From assembly GCA_041749535.1 (NCBI GenBank), contig JBGTBE010000057.1, forward strand, positions 1 through 64,000: a stretch of 64,000 nucleotides of DNA, written 5' to 3'. Positions 7,069-15,295 of the stretch are shown in pieces; the stretch's first letter is position 1; every line of letters starts with the position of its first letter. The notes beneath the pieces were generated by a model. The model had not been told where the DNA came from. It worked only from the letters and a program-made list of their open reading frames with translations, and searched no databases. The DNA is from JBBQZU01 sp041749535. Lineage in GTDB: Bacteria > Bacteroidota > Bacteroidia > Flavobacteriales_D > Cryomorphaceae. Made by a program: the position numbers and the translations under genes.

Positions 7069-8421
7069 TTATAAGAACTCATTCGCAACATTCGCGAGCT
7101 CACTCCTTTCACCTTTATGCAGTGCGATGTGCGATGCGATCGGGTGATCCTTCACACGGTCTATGATGTAGGAAAGACCGTTGCTTTGGCTATCAAGATA
7201 GGGAGTGTCAATCTGATGTATATCTCCGGTTAACACTATTTTGGTATCATCGCCAGCCCTTGAAATGATGGTCTTCACTTCATGCGGAGTAAGGTTCTGT
7301 GCCTCGTCAATGATGAAAAAAATCTTGACAAGACTTCGCCCTCTGATATATGCCAGTGGAGAAATTGCAATCTTCTCAGTTTCCAGCATGGTCTCAATCC
7401 GTTTGTAATTCTTGTCGGTTACTTTAAATTGGTTCTTAATATATCCAAGGTTGTCCCACAAGGACTGCATATAAGGATCCAGTTTTGATTTGATATCGCC
7501 GGGTAGATAGCCAATATCCTTATTACTTAAGGGAACCACCGGCCTTGATACAAATATTTGTCTGTAACTGATACGTTGCTCCAAAGCAGCTGCGAGCGCC
7601 AACAGTGTTTTACCTGTTCCAGCCATTCCCTGTATGGTTACAAGCTTAATATCAGGATTCATAAGTGCGTGGAGTGCAAAACTTTGCTCTGCGTTGAGTC
7701 CTTTAATACCATAGCATTCCATTTCATGGACGCGCTCTAGAAGGTTCTCCTTTTTATTGTAGTATGCGTTCACACTTTTTCGCCGAGACTTTAAAGTGAA
7801 ATACATGTTTGCCGCAATACCCTTCATCTTTAGCAATGCTGCATCGCCTATCCCAGTGGCGAAGAGGTCATCAATGAGCTTTTCATCTACCTTGTCAACT
7901 ACTATCTGATTCTCATGAAGGTTTTGAACATCCTTCACCTTACCTGTTTCGTAGTCTTCAGCGAAAATATTCAAGGCTTTTGCTTTGAGCCTTAAGCAGA
8001 TGTCTTTGCTTACTAGAATTACTTTCCGGTCCTTAAATTCATAGTGAAGTTGCAGGGCACAATCCAGTATTTTATTGTCGTATTTGCTGTCGCCAAACAC
8101 TTTTTCGGAGTTCACCCCTGCATCTTCTGAATGCAATATGACCTTGAAATTGCCTCGGGTGCGGCCATTCAAAGGTACCCAATCGCTGATAAGCTTCTCC
8201 TTTGAAATCTGGTCAATGAATCTGATGAATTCCCTGGCTTCGAAATTTACTGTTTCATTGCCCTTCTTGAAATTGTCAAGCTCTTCTAAAACTTGAATTG
8301 GGATGGCTACATCGTGTTCCTGAAAATTTTTAATCGCATTGCTATCGTATAGAATTACGGAAGTATCGAGCACAAATATTTTCTTGTCTTTGCCCGACAT
8401 GGAATTTGCTTTTCTAGCCAT
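7069..8421 (-). CDS. PhoH family ATPase with N-terminal PIN domain
   Basis: A 450-residue cytoplasmic protein. The N-terminal 150 residues form a PIN RNase-like domain (VLDTSVILYD with the first acidic residue, then EELDNF and DSKYDNKILDCAL). The C-terminal half is a PhoH P-loop ATPase with Walker A GMAGTGKT, RPVVPLSN, Walker B FFIIDEAQN and TGDIHQID. This PIN-PhoH layout is that of the YlaK/PhoH2 family, proposed to unwind and cut RNA. The start at 8421 (MARKANS) fits the family better than the Met at 8457; a third Met at 8400 is possible. It is the first gene of its strand after a long gene-free stretch. Confidence 0.92.
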   Translation of the reverse strand: MARKANSMSGKDKKIFVLDTSVILYDSNAIKNFQEHDVAIPIQVLEELDNFKKGNETVNFEAREFIRFIDQISKEKLISDWVPLNGRTRGNFKVILHSEDAGVNSEKVFGDSKYDNKILDCALQLHYEFKDRKVILVSKDICLRLKAKALNIFAEDYETGKVKDVQNLHENQIVVDKVDEKLIDDLFATGIGDAALLKMKGIAANMYFTLKSRRKSVNAYYNKKENLLERVHEMECYGIKGLNAEQSFALHALMNPDIKLVTIQGMAGTGKTLLALAAALEQRISYRQIFVSRPVVPLSNKDIGYLPGDIKSKLDPYMQSLWDNLGYIKNQFKVTDKNYKRIETMLETEKIAISPLAYIRGRSLVKIFFIIDEAQNLTPHEVKTIISRAGDDTKIVLTGDIHQIDTPYLDSQSNGLSYIIDRVKDHPIASHIALHKGERSELANVANEFL

Positions 8422-9294
8422 AAAGAACTTTGTTGGCTTAAAGGTAAGGTCATGCATGAAGCCATACAGGCAATCGGTGATTCACTTTTCCACATACCTA
8501 GGTTAAAAGTATTCATCGTGCCAAAACAGTAAGGGGAATAAATCTTATCGATTTATTCCCCTTCAAATACTTTCAGCCGTGGCCAATTGCAATGGTTGAA
8601 CTACAGTTAGCAAACTTCATCTTGTGCTAATAAAAGCTCAGAATCAAACTCTTATGACAAATGGTATGAATCCATAAACAGCCGCCAAGCGTCTGAATAA
8701 TACGATTTCACATGGGAGTTAATAAACTGCATAGCAATCTAAAAACGGAAACCGCTGGAATTTCATCCTGTGTTCATTGGAATCTACGAGAGAAGCCAAA
8801 TCTGATAAACTGTTTTTGTGAACCAAATCATTTCAAAACCGCCTAAGCAAGTCTCTTTCACAGAATACCACACACTTAAAACGTCTGGCGTACCAGCACA
8901 ACATATTACTGTATCGTTTCACTTTGTTAAAAGAGCCATATCTCGTTTGATATGCTTGTTATCTCTCAATCAACTTTGATAAAGGTAACAATCATACTGG
9001 ATTCTGCAAATTTTCATCTTACACAATTACACACTTTGTATTCACAGATGATTTCAACAATTGTGAACAGCAGGTATGTATTTGATCAACATATATTTAA
9101 CATGAATAATCGGGTTCGATGCCATAGATTTTAAGCACAAATTCAGCCCAATTTCTAAATGATTTTCAGCGTGAGAAAATAAAATTGTGGATACTACCTG
9201 ACATTCCGGGTATTGGAATGACAAATGTCTAAAACTTCTGCTGGAGATCAAGTATTAATCAGAAAGCCAAGAATGATTAGAAAATGCTGACTGC
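8422..9294. other. long stretch without a recognisable gene
   Basis: About 870 bp separate the PhoH start from the next gene. Both strands are broken by frequent stops; the longest open frames, about 60-65 codons, have no family resemblance and start without promoter boxes. I found no tRNA, rRNA, tmRNA or riboswitch pattern. The one clear structure is a perfect inverted repeat at 8531-8563. The stretch may hold regulatory DNA, an unannotated small RNA or a decayed gene. Confidence 0.6.
8531..8563. repeat. perfect 14-bp inverted repeat (hairpin)
   Basis: AAGGGGAATAAATC at 8531-8544, a 5-nt loop, then its exact reverse complement at 8550-8563. No U-run follows on either strand, so it is not a standard terminator. 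It lies 110 bp upstream of the PhoH start, so on the minus strand it could sit in a 5' leader; it could also be an operator or the core of a small RNA. Confidence 0.75.
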
Positions 9295-9561
9295 CTATTC
9301 TTCGCCCACAAATTGCGATTCGAGTTGACTTTTCCCCTTTCGGGTGAGAAAATATCCATCCTTATTTTCGATGTGACCACTAATATACAGCCTGGTGACG
9401 CGCTCTCCTATTCTACCCTGCCCTACCGACAATTCTTTATCTGATTCAATTGCTTTCCAAAAGTTGCGCTCTATGGTTTGCAGCTTAATACGTTTCCTGT
9501 CATTCTCCAAGTCTCTATAATTCCTAATGATTTCTAATAAAATGTGGTCGTATCTGTCCAT
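9295..9561 (-). CDS. hypothetical 88-residue protein, winged-helix-like
   Basis: A small charged protein with Met1 at MDRYDHILLEIIRNY. The last third (RLYISGHIENKDGYFLTRKGKSQLES) reads like the recognition helix and beta wing of a winged-helix fold, followed by a helix. This suggests a DNA-binding or protein-interaction role, but no family is recognised. It stands alone: a gene-free stretch lies on one side and 186 bp separate it from the acyltransferase on the other. It could be a false call, though the sequence looks protein-like. Confidence 0.55.
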   Translation of the reverse strand: MDRYDHILLEIIRNYRDLENDRKRIKLQTIERNFWKAIESDKELSVGQGRIGERVTRLYISGHIENKDGYFLTRKGKSQLESQFVGEE

Positions 9562-9747
9562 AGAGGAATAATTGATAATGAGGTTAATTTGTTGGACACA
9601 CTCAATATCATCAGGACTGCAAGATGGGTGGCAATTGAATGTGCGAAGAGTATAAATGTATGAATTGCAAAGAGGAAACCAAGGCCATGTTGAAAAGTAT
9701 TGAAATCAATTAAGTTGGCCACCAAAGCTTAAGCAGGAGCTGTGGAT

Positions 9748-10308
9748 TTACTTACCGTACATGCTGTTTTCAGGATATTTTGCACAAATGGTGGAGAAAA
9801 AATTATGTAGTTGACCAAAATCACCTTGAATGTCGCCTGATGGATAAAGTGGAACCCCTAATCTCACCGCTTTGAGTTTATAGTCAAAGCCCACTGGAAT
9901 TATTGGAACGTTGGCGCGCAAAGCCATATGATAGAATCCAGTTTTCCATTCATCTACCTTACCCCGGGTACCCTCAGGGGTGATACAAATGGAAAAGTCA
10001 TTAATGGTATTGAATAAATCTACCACTCCATCTACAAAACTGTTGCTTTTGCTTCTATCCACCGGATAGCCACCGAGATTGATCATCAAATTGCGCACGG
10101 GAAATTTAAAAAGTTCCTTTTTTGCCACATATCTGGCATTGATCCCAAGCAATTTACGCGCTGCTACACCTATGGGGAAATCAATATTGCTTGTATGTGG
10201 AGCAACCACGAGCACATATTTCCGTAAATCGGGAAAGGCGCTTGGTACCTTCCAGCCGGAAAGCTCAAACCACTTCACGCAAAGCCAAACGAACACTCTG
10301 CTAACCAT
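9748..10308 (-). CDS. 1-acyl-glycerol-3-phosphate acyltransferase family protein
   Basis: A 186-residue PlsC-type acyltransferase. It has the catalytic HX4D motif (PHTSNID, about residues 37-43), the FPVRN acceptor region, and block III TPEGTRGK near 110. The N-terminus is hydrophobic, fitting an inner-membrane enzyme. Block I to block III spacing is normal, but the protein is shorter than typical PlsC (about 240), which suits the small Bacteroidota branch of the family. The acceptor (lysophosphatidate or another lipid) cannot be told. It is divergent from the exonuclease gene. Confidence 0.88.
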   Translation of the reverse strand: MVSRVFVWLCVKWFELSGWKVPSAFPDLRKYVLVVAPHTSNIDFPIGVAARKLLGINARYVAKKELFKFPVRNLMINLGGYPVDRSKSNSFVDGVVDLFNTINDFSICITPEGTRGKVDEWKTGFYHMALRANVPIIPVGFDYKLKAVRLGVPLYPSGDIQGDFGQLHNFFSTICAKYPENSMYGK

Positions 10309-10363
10309 ATTGACAAATTAAGTGAAAATCTAAAAGAGAGGCAGTAACTCATCTGAGAATAAA

Positions 10364-10371
10364 TAAATTTG
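10364..10371 (+). promoter_or_regulatory. candidate -7 box before the exonuclease gene
   Basis: TAAATTTG matches TAnnTTTG exactly and ends 7 nt before the TTG start codon at 10379. No TTTG is present at the -33 position. If functional, the transcript would have a leader of only a few nucleotides. Confidence 0.4.
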
Positions 10372-10378
10372 CAGGCAA

Positions 10379-11701
10379 TTGACATACGCAATAATAGACA
10401 TAGAAACTACCGGTGGGAGTTTCAAAACGGGGCGAATTACCGAAATTGCAGTTTACCTTCACAGTGGTGCGAAGCTAATTGATTCCTATACGACGCTCGT
10501 AAATCCTGAAGTTCCCATTCCTCCTTTTGTTGTTAAACTTACAGGAATAACGGACAAGATGGTTTCTGTGGCTCCCACATTTAGTGAAATTGCAAAAGAA
10601 GTGCAGACTTTCACCGCAGGCGCCGTATTTGTGGCACACAATGCAAATTTCGACTACAATTTTATTCGAGAAGAATACAGGCGCTTGGGAATGGAATTCA
10701 GGCGAAAACGCCTGTGCACTGTGCAGATGAGCAGAAGGGCATTCCCTGGTTTGCCATCATACAGCCTCGACAAGATTACCCATGAGCTCGGAATTAAACT
10801 GAATGGACATCATCGTGCTGATGTGGATGCACTTGCTACGCTGAAACTATTCGAGAAAATTCTTGAAGTTCAAAGTTTGAAAACCCTATTCGAAGATTAT
10901 GTTGGGCTCCCTGATCTCACTGGAGTAAGGAGTCCTTTCATTACCCACGAAATATTGCGCTCCATTCCCGATGAGTGCGGTGTATATAGGTTTCTGGACA
11001 CTGATGACAATTTGATTTTTGTGAAACGCAGCGACAATATGCTTACATCTATATGCGAGCGTCTTGCAAATCCAGAAGTTGATACTGTGCGCAGAATCCG
11101 TTCGGACTTGCACCGAATTGAGTTCACAGAAACTGGCAGTGCACTGCTTGCACAGCTTGTTGAAGCTGACTTGGTTCTGGAAAATAAACCCCACTATAAC
11201 CGTGGCAAATTCTCCATAAAGACTGACTATGGTATATATCTTCAATCTTTAAGAGGAAAGGAAACATTAATGCTTCTCAAACGCAAAACGAATGAAAAGG
11301 CCCTCATTTACTTTTCTACTTTCTACGAGGGGTTGGACTTTCTAAAATTCAAAGCGAAAGAATGGCAGCTTAATGTGAGCCAATTTCAATCGGGAAGTCG
11401 GCAAGTACCTGGTATTGTTATAGGCCAGGACATGGAGCCTTCAGAATACAATTCTTTCGAACTTTTAAATGGCCATTATTACATTGAAGATGAAGGTCGA
11501 AACATTGAGGAAAAGTCATTGATCCTGGTAGAGCATGGTTTACCTATTGGTTTTGGCTATTATGATTTTGACCATGCACCTTCAAGCTTTCTCTCCGAAG
11601 ATCTTCAACACCACTTTGGCCCGTATCCTGAACTTGAAATGATTATCAGGAAGTTTATTGAAAAGAAACGATTCGAACGAATCATTAGGTTAGACAATTA
11701 A
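10379..11701 (+). CDS. DnaQ-like DEDDh exonuclease fused to a degenerate GIY-YIG domain
   Basis: A 440-residue protein in three parts. Residues 1-165 are a DEDDh 3'-5' exonuclease of the DNA polymerase III epsilon type, with D7 and E9 (IDIET), D92 (NANFDYN), H145 and D150 (HHRADVDA). Residues about 198-275 align with the UvrC/Cho GIY-YIG nuclease: GVY is kept (201-203), YIG has become FVK (214-216), the catalytic Arg region NLR is now NML, while the late Glu is kept (LVEADL, E262) before the PHYN motif. The C-terminal 165 residues match the UvrC-linker style region. The frame begins with TTG, as there is no in-frame ATG before the DIET motif. A role in DNA repair or proofreading is likely, with cleavage by the second domain in doubt. 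Confidence 0.88.
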   Translation: MTYAIIDIETTGGSFKTGRITEIAVYLHSGAKLIDSYTTLVNPEVPIPPFVVKLTGITDKMVSVAPTFSEIAKEVQTFTAGAVFVAHNANFDYNFIREEYRRLGMEFRRKRLCTVQMSRRAFPGLPSYSLDKITHELGIKLNGHHRADVDALATLKLFEKILEVQSLKTLFEDYVGLPDLTGVRSPFITHEILRSIPDECGVYRFLDTDDNLIFVKRSDNMLTSICERLANPEVDTVRRIRSDLHRIEFTETGSALLAQLVEADLVLENKPHYNRGKFSIKTDYGIYLQSLRGKETLMLLKRKTNEKALIYFSTFYEGLDFLKFKAKEWQLNVSQFQSGSRQVPGIVIGQDMEPSEYNSFELLNGHYYIEDEGRNIEEKSLILVEHGLPIGFGYYDFDHAPSSFLSEDLQHHFGPYPELEMIIRKFIEKKRFERIIRLDN

Positions 11702-11716
11702 CACGGGCCTTTGTAA

Positions 11717-12331
11717 CTAAGCTAACGAAGATACCTTCCGCAGAAATGAAAGTACCTGGGGTATGATGGCAGTTTGATCGTCATTTACCACTTCATAACT
11801 GGCATACCTACGTCGTTTTTCATCACTCCATTGGGCCTTAATTCTAGCTTCAACTTCCCGTCTTGAAAAACCATCTCGTTTCATCACCCGATCTATTCTC
11901 ATTGGTTCAGGTGCAGTGACAAGAAGTATGTGATCCAAGTCTTCAAATGAATCCGTTTCAAGCATTATTGCAGCCTCTCTTGCCAACACGGGATGGCTTG
12001 AGTTTTCCAACAGCCATTTGGTGTACGAAAGGCGTACTGCCGGATGTACGAGAGCATTGAGCGCTTCGCGTATTTCAGGATTCTCAAATATACGATCTGA
12101 GAGATATTTTCTATTCAGTCCTTCGGATGTGTAGGCGGCATTGCCAAAGGCAGCTTTGATAGAACTTCGAAGTATTGCGTCGTTGTTCATGAGTATTTTG
12201 GCCTCAATATCAGAATTGAAAACAGGGATGCCAAGTACTGAAATGAAATGGGAAACTACAGACTTACCTGCACCAATCCCACCTGTAATTCCAAATGTAA
12301 CTTGTCTATTTTTTCGCAAGTTCCTGTTCAT
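11717..12331 (-). CDS. coaE: dephospho-CoA kinase
   Basis: A 204-residue P-loop kinase that catalyses the last step of coenzyme A synthesis, phosphorylating the ribose 3'-OH of dephospho-CoA. It has the Walker A GGIGAGKS near the N-terminus, the conserved LVHPAVR, and the LID segment KRDGFSRREVEARIKAQW with the Arg residues of the family. Met at 12331 (MNRNLRK) or 12343 may be the start; both lie inside the 3' end of yajC, so the genes overlap by 26 or 38 bp and are probably translationally coupled. It is the last gene of the leucine dehydrogenase-nusB-DUF1573-yajC run. Confidence 0.95.
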   Translation of the reverse strand: MNRNLRKNRQVTFGITGGIGAGKSVVSHFISVLGIPVFNSDIEAKILMNNDAILRSSIKAAFGNAAYTSEGLNRKYLSDRIFENPEIREALNALVHPAVRLSYTKWLLENSSHPVLAREAAIMLETDSFEDLDHILLVTAPEPMRIDRVMKRDGFSRREVEARIKAQWSDEKRRRYASYEVVNDDQTAIIPQVLSFLRKVSSLA

Positions 12332-12623
12332 CAGGATTTCCATCAGGAGAAATGGCTGATTTCTCTACACGCAACTTCGCACCACCCGTATCGAGCAACA
12401 CCGTTCGCTCATGTACTTCCAGCACCCTGCCGTGAATACCACCTATGGTTACCACTTTGGTGCCCTTGTCGAGTGCCTCACGAAATTTCTTTGATTCTTT
12501 CGCTTTCTTGGCTTGAGGCCTGATCATAAAAAAGTAAAAGATGGCTATAATGGCAACCCAAAAAATAGGACCAATGAATGGGTTGCTTTCTGTAGCTTGA
12601 AGGAGAACGGTAATTATGTTCAT
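12306..12623 (-). CDS. yajC: preprotein translocase subunit YajC
   Basis: A 105-residue single-pass inner membrane protein of the SecDF-YajC accessory complex. The transmembrane helix (about residues 17-34) is followed at once by the family signature FYFFMIRPQAKKAKE. The cytoplasmic domain is small, with GTKVVTIGGIHGRV near residue 55. It sits between DUF1573 and coaE, an order common in Bacteroidota. Confidence 0.96.
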   Translation of the reverse strand: MNIITVLLQATESNPFIGPIFWVAIIAIFYFFMIRPQAKKAKESKKFREALDKGTKVVTIGGIHGRVLEVHERTVLLDTGGAKLRVEKSAISPDGNPDEQELAKK

Positions 12624-12628
12624 GGTAT

Positions 12629-13093
12629 TTATTTGGTTTCAAAATTATTAGGGGCGGCAATGTCAGTTTTGATGAGAAGCTGTGTAAGACTGGGAATGGT
12701 ATTGGTGACTACCGAAATGGTAACCACTTGCTCCCCAGACTTCCCGTCGCTGTTAAACTCTACCTCTATCTCACCTGTTTCACCTGGCAATATTTTTTCT
12801 CTTGGCCAGGTTTTCGGAATAGTGCATCCACAAGAACCTTCAACAGAACTTATTATTAATGGTGCAGATCCAGTGTTTTCAAATTTGTATACCAGTTGAA
12901 GGATCTCACCTTGAGCGATTTTACCCGAATTGATTTCTGTAGATTCAAATTCTATCACAGGTAAATTTTTAAAGGACTTGCCTTCCGACGATATGGGAAT
13001 GTCAATCATTTCCGTACCTACCGTGCGGTCATCATGGCTGCTGTGGCATGAAATTATGACAGCGAAAAAGAAAATTACAATGATATTTCGCAT
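12629..13093 (-). CDS. DUF1573 lipoprotein
   Basis: A 154-residue protein with a lipoprotein signal peptide ending in VIISC. The mature part is one DUF1573 immunoglobulin-like domain with the hallmark FENTGSAPLIISSVEGSCGCTIP. The paired cysteines in SCGC and the following VxFNSDGKSG stretch are typical. The family is abundant in Bacteroidota and its role in the envelope is unknown. It lies 4 bp after nusB and 5 bp before yajC, so it is surely cotranscribed. Confidence 0.93.
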   Translation of the reverse strand: MRNIIVIFFFAVIISCHSSHDDRTVGTEMIDIPISSEGKSFKNLPVIEFESTEINSGKIAQGEILQLVYKFENTGSAPLIISSVEGSCGCTIPKTWPREKILPGETGEIEVEFNSDGKSGEQVVTISVVTNTIPSLTQLLIKTDIAAPNNFETK

Positions 13094-13097
13094 GCTT

Positions 13098-14045
13098 TTA
13101 TGTAATCAAGCCTCGGCCCAGCTTATTGATCTTACCCAGGTTTAACAACTCACTAAATAATTTATCGAGCACTCCATTAATAAAAGTGCTGCTTTTAGGT
13201 GTGCTATAATACTTTGCTATTTCAATGTACTCGTTCAGCGTCACCTTAATCGGAATTTGAGGAAATTCACGCACTTCGGTCATCGCCATTTTCATTAAAA
13301 TGATATCAGTAAGTGCAATCCGGTCCACTTCCCAATTTTCAGTGTACTGATGAATGAGCTCTGTGTGTTCTTCGCTTTGGGAGATCGCTTTTCTGAAGAG
13401 AATTTTTACAAAGTCCATTTCGTCTCCGTCGTCTTTCCAAAGTGGAAGCAACTTGAAGTCAGAGGTAGTATCTTGTTTAAAAAGCTTCATGGTTTTATAG
13501 GTCATTGAAGCTACTATGTCCAAGTCGTCAACCCAATAAATACTGCGCTCTTCGAAAAATTCATGCAACCCAGGATGGTTAATCAAATGCCTTCGGAAAG
13601 TACGTACCACTACCTCCTGATCATCATCATAGGTAGGTTTAATCGTCCGCATGTACAATTGGTATTCTGGAGTTTCGGCCAACATCTTGAACATGCGCTT
13701 CAAGAGTTCCCCTTCTCCCATCCAGTTCACCTTTCCCTTCTCGGCCCTGGATTTCAAATCTTGATTTTCTGACAGTTGACCAATAAACTTGTTTGCAACA
13801 AACCGGGTATTTGGGTTCAGGTCCTCTTGGGTGGGTAGCCTTTTCTTATGGCCATCCTCAATTTTTTGAATAGCGACATCACGCATTTCAATGTACAGCA
13901 ATAGAAGGAACAGGTACATGTCGTACATCCTATTAATACTGTGAAAGAGCTCACTTTCGGCCTTTACCAGATTGTTGTCAGCTCCTTGCTCATGTGCATA
14001 GAGTGATTGAAGGAGCTTAATGCGTAAATGACGGCGGTTGAACAT
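13098..14045 (-). CDS. nusB: transcription antitermination factor NusB
   Basis: A 315-residue protein. The N-terminus (MFNRRHLRIKLLQSLYAHEQG) carries the Arg-rich RNA-binding helix of NusB. The C-terminal half holds the conserved WEVDRIALTDIILMKMAMTE and IPIKVTLNEYIEIAKYYSTPKSSTFINGVLDKL. NusB binds boxA RNA with NusE (S10) to prevent early termination in rRNA operons. It is about twice the length of E. coli NusB (139 residues), with the extra sequence in the middle, which is normal for Bacteroidota. Confidence 0.95.
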   Translation of the reverse strand: MFNRRHLRIKLLQSLYAHEQGADNNLVKAESELFHSINRMYDMYLFLLLLYIEMRDVAIQKIEDGHKKRLPTQEDLNPNTRFVANKFIGQLSENQDLKSRAEKGKVNWMGEGELLKRMFKMLAETPEYQLYMRTIKPTYDDDQEVVVRTFRRHLINHPGLHEFFEERSIYWVDDLDIVASMTYKTMKLFKQDTTSDFKLLPLWKDDGDEMDFVKILFRKAISQSEEHTELIHQYTENWEVDRIALTDIILMKMAMTEVREFPQIPIKVTLNEYIEIAKYYSTPKSSTFINGVLDKLFSELLNLGKINKLGRGLIT

Positions 14046-14072
14046 TTTTAAAAATTACTGTACTTAATAAAA

Positions 14073-15176
14073 TTACATCCTGGCACCGATGCTTTTTATA
14101 GCATCAATTCGGTCTATAGCCAAATCTATTGCCACGGCTTGTGCTGGTTTTCTCTTTTCAGCCGCTGTTTTCAATACATTCAGCGTCACGTTGTATATAC
14201 CTTCGGTCTTTCTGTAAGCTTCATCGCGGTTGTATCCAATTACTTCAGAGTAGCAATTGATGATTCCTCCCGCGTTGATCAAAAAATCTGGAGCGTAAAT
14301 CATGCTTCTGTCTATCAGCATGGCTCCGTGCCTTATTTCATCATCCAATTGGTTGTTTGCTCCACCCGCAATGATATCGCACTGCAGCACTTCCATCGTT
14401 TCATCGTTTATGGTTGCTCCAAGAGCACAAGGGGCATAAATGTCCATAGGGCTCTCGTAAACCTTGTCATGCTGTATAACTTCAAGTTTAAATCTGCCCG
14501 CAAGCGCAGCTACCTTATCTTCATGAATATCGGAAATGGCTATAATGGCACCTTCCTTAGACAATAACTCAACCAAATGTGATCCAACATTGCCGGCACC
14601 TTGAACCAAGATCCGCTTACCTTCAAGTGAATCAGAGCCGTACGCATATTTAGCGGAAGCTTTAATACCCATGTAAACGCCGAAAGCGGTTACGGGCGAT
14701 GGATCACCGCCGCCTCCCCTGCTTTCGGGCAAGCCAGCAATGTGATTCGTTTCTTCAGCCATGTATTCTATATCTCTGGTGCTGATTCCAATATCTTCTG
14801 CGGTAATGTACTTGCCACTGAGACTCTCAACAAATTGACCAAATCGCCTAAGGAGTGCCTCACTCTTATCTTTGCGCGAATCACCGATAATTACAGCCTT
14901 CCCCCCTCCTAAGTTGAGTCCTGCAAGCGCTGATTTATAGGTCATACCACGAGAAAGCCTGAGTACATCTTTCAATGCATCGTTTTCTGATTGGTAGGGC
15001 CACATCCGGGTGCCCCCAAGACTTGGGCCAAGCACAGTATTATGAATTGCAATAATTGCTTTGAGGCCCGTAGCTTCATCATGGCAGTATACAATCTGCT
15101 CATGACCCATCTGATTCATATGAAAGAGCGTGCCTTCACTTGCCGCAGTCTTCTGTGCCATTTCGCTGTACAACAT
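14073..15176 (-). CDS. leucine dehydrogenase family protein (Glu/Leu/Phe/Val dehydrogenase)
   Basis: A 367-residue NAD-dependent amino acid dehydrogenase that deaminates branched-chain amino acids to 2-oxo acids. K81 (MTYKSALAG) and K93 (NLGGGKAV) correspond to the substrate-binding and catalytic lysines of leucine dehydrogenase. GAGNVGSH near 193 is the dinucleotide-binding glycine motif, and the early GPSLGGTRMWPY stretch is diagnostic. A start at Met6 (15161) is possible. It heads the run leading into nusB, a pairing common in Bacteroidota. Confidence 0.93.
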   Translation of the reverse strand: MLYSEMAQKTAASEGTLFHMNQMGHEQIVYCHDEATGLKAIIAIHNTVLGPSLGGTRMWPYQSENDALKDVLRLSRGMTYKSALAGLNLGGGKAVIIGDSRKDKSEALLRRFGQFVESLSGKYITAEDIGISTRDIEYMAEETNHIAGLPESRGGGGDPSPVTAFGVYMGIKASAKYAYGSDSLEGKRILVQGAGNVGSHLVELLSKEGAIIAISDIHEDKVAALAGRFKLEVIQHDKVYESPMDIYAPCALGATINDETMEVLQCDIIAGGANNQLDDEIRHGAMLIDRSMIYAPDFLINAGGIINCYSEVIGYNRDEAYRKTEGIYNVTLNVLKTAAEKRKPAQAVAIDLAIDRIDAIKSIGARM

Positions 15177-15210
15177 TCCGAAGTAGATGGTGTTTAAAAG
15201 GTAATATGCT

Positions 15211-15218
15211 TAGCTTTG
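15211..15218 (+). promoter_or_regulatory. candidate -7 box for the ABC transporter gene
   Basis: TAGCTTTG is an exact TAnnTTTG match. It would give a leader of about 75 nt before the ATG at 15296. The -33 position has no clear TTTG. Confidence 0.35.
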
Positions 15219-15242
15219 CGGGGCTTTTCTTCAAAAGCATGG

Positions 15243-15250
15243 CAAATGTA
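15243..15250 (-). promoter_or_regulatory. candidate -7 box for leucine dehydrogenase
   Basis: On the minus strand TACATTTG is an exact match to TAnnTTTG, about 65 nt before the start at 15176. It faces the plus-strand box at 15211-15218, so the two predicted transcripts would overlap slightly; at most one of the two may be real. Confidence 0.35.
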
Positions 15251-15295
15251 CATTTTTTTGATGCTTCCCATCACCTTAGGTCCTGATAGAATTTC

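Noticed and set aside
9108..9126. tRNA-like T arm (GGGTTCGATGCC)
   Set aside because: The stem pairs only two bases and no acceptor, D or anticodon arm can be built around it.
9534..9725. 63-codon hydrophobic frame on the minus strand between the 88-residue gene and the acyltransferase
   Set aside because: It overlaps the better-looking 88-residue gene, has no promoter box and no protein-like pattern beyond hydrophobicity.
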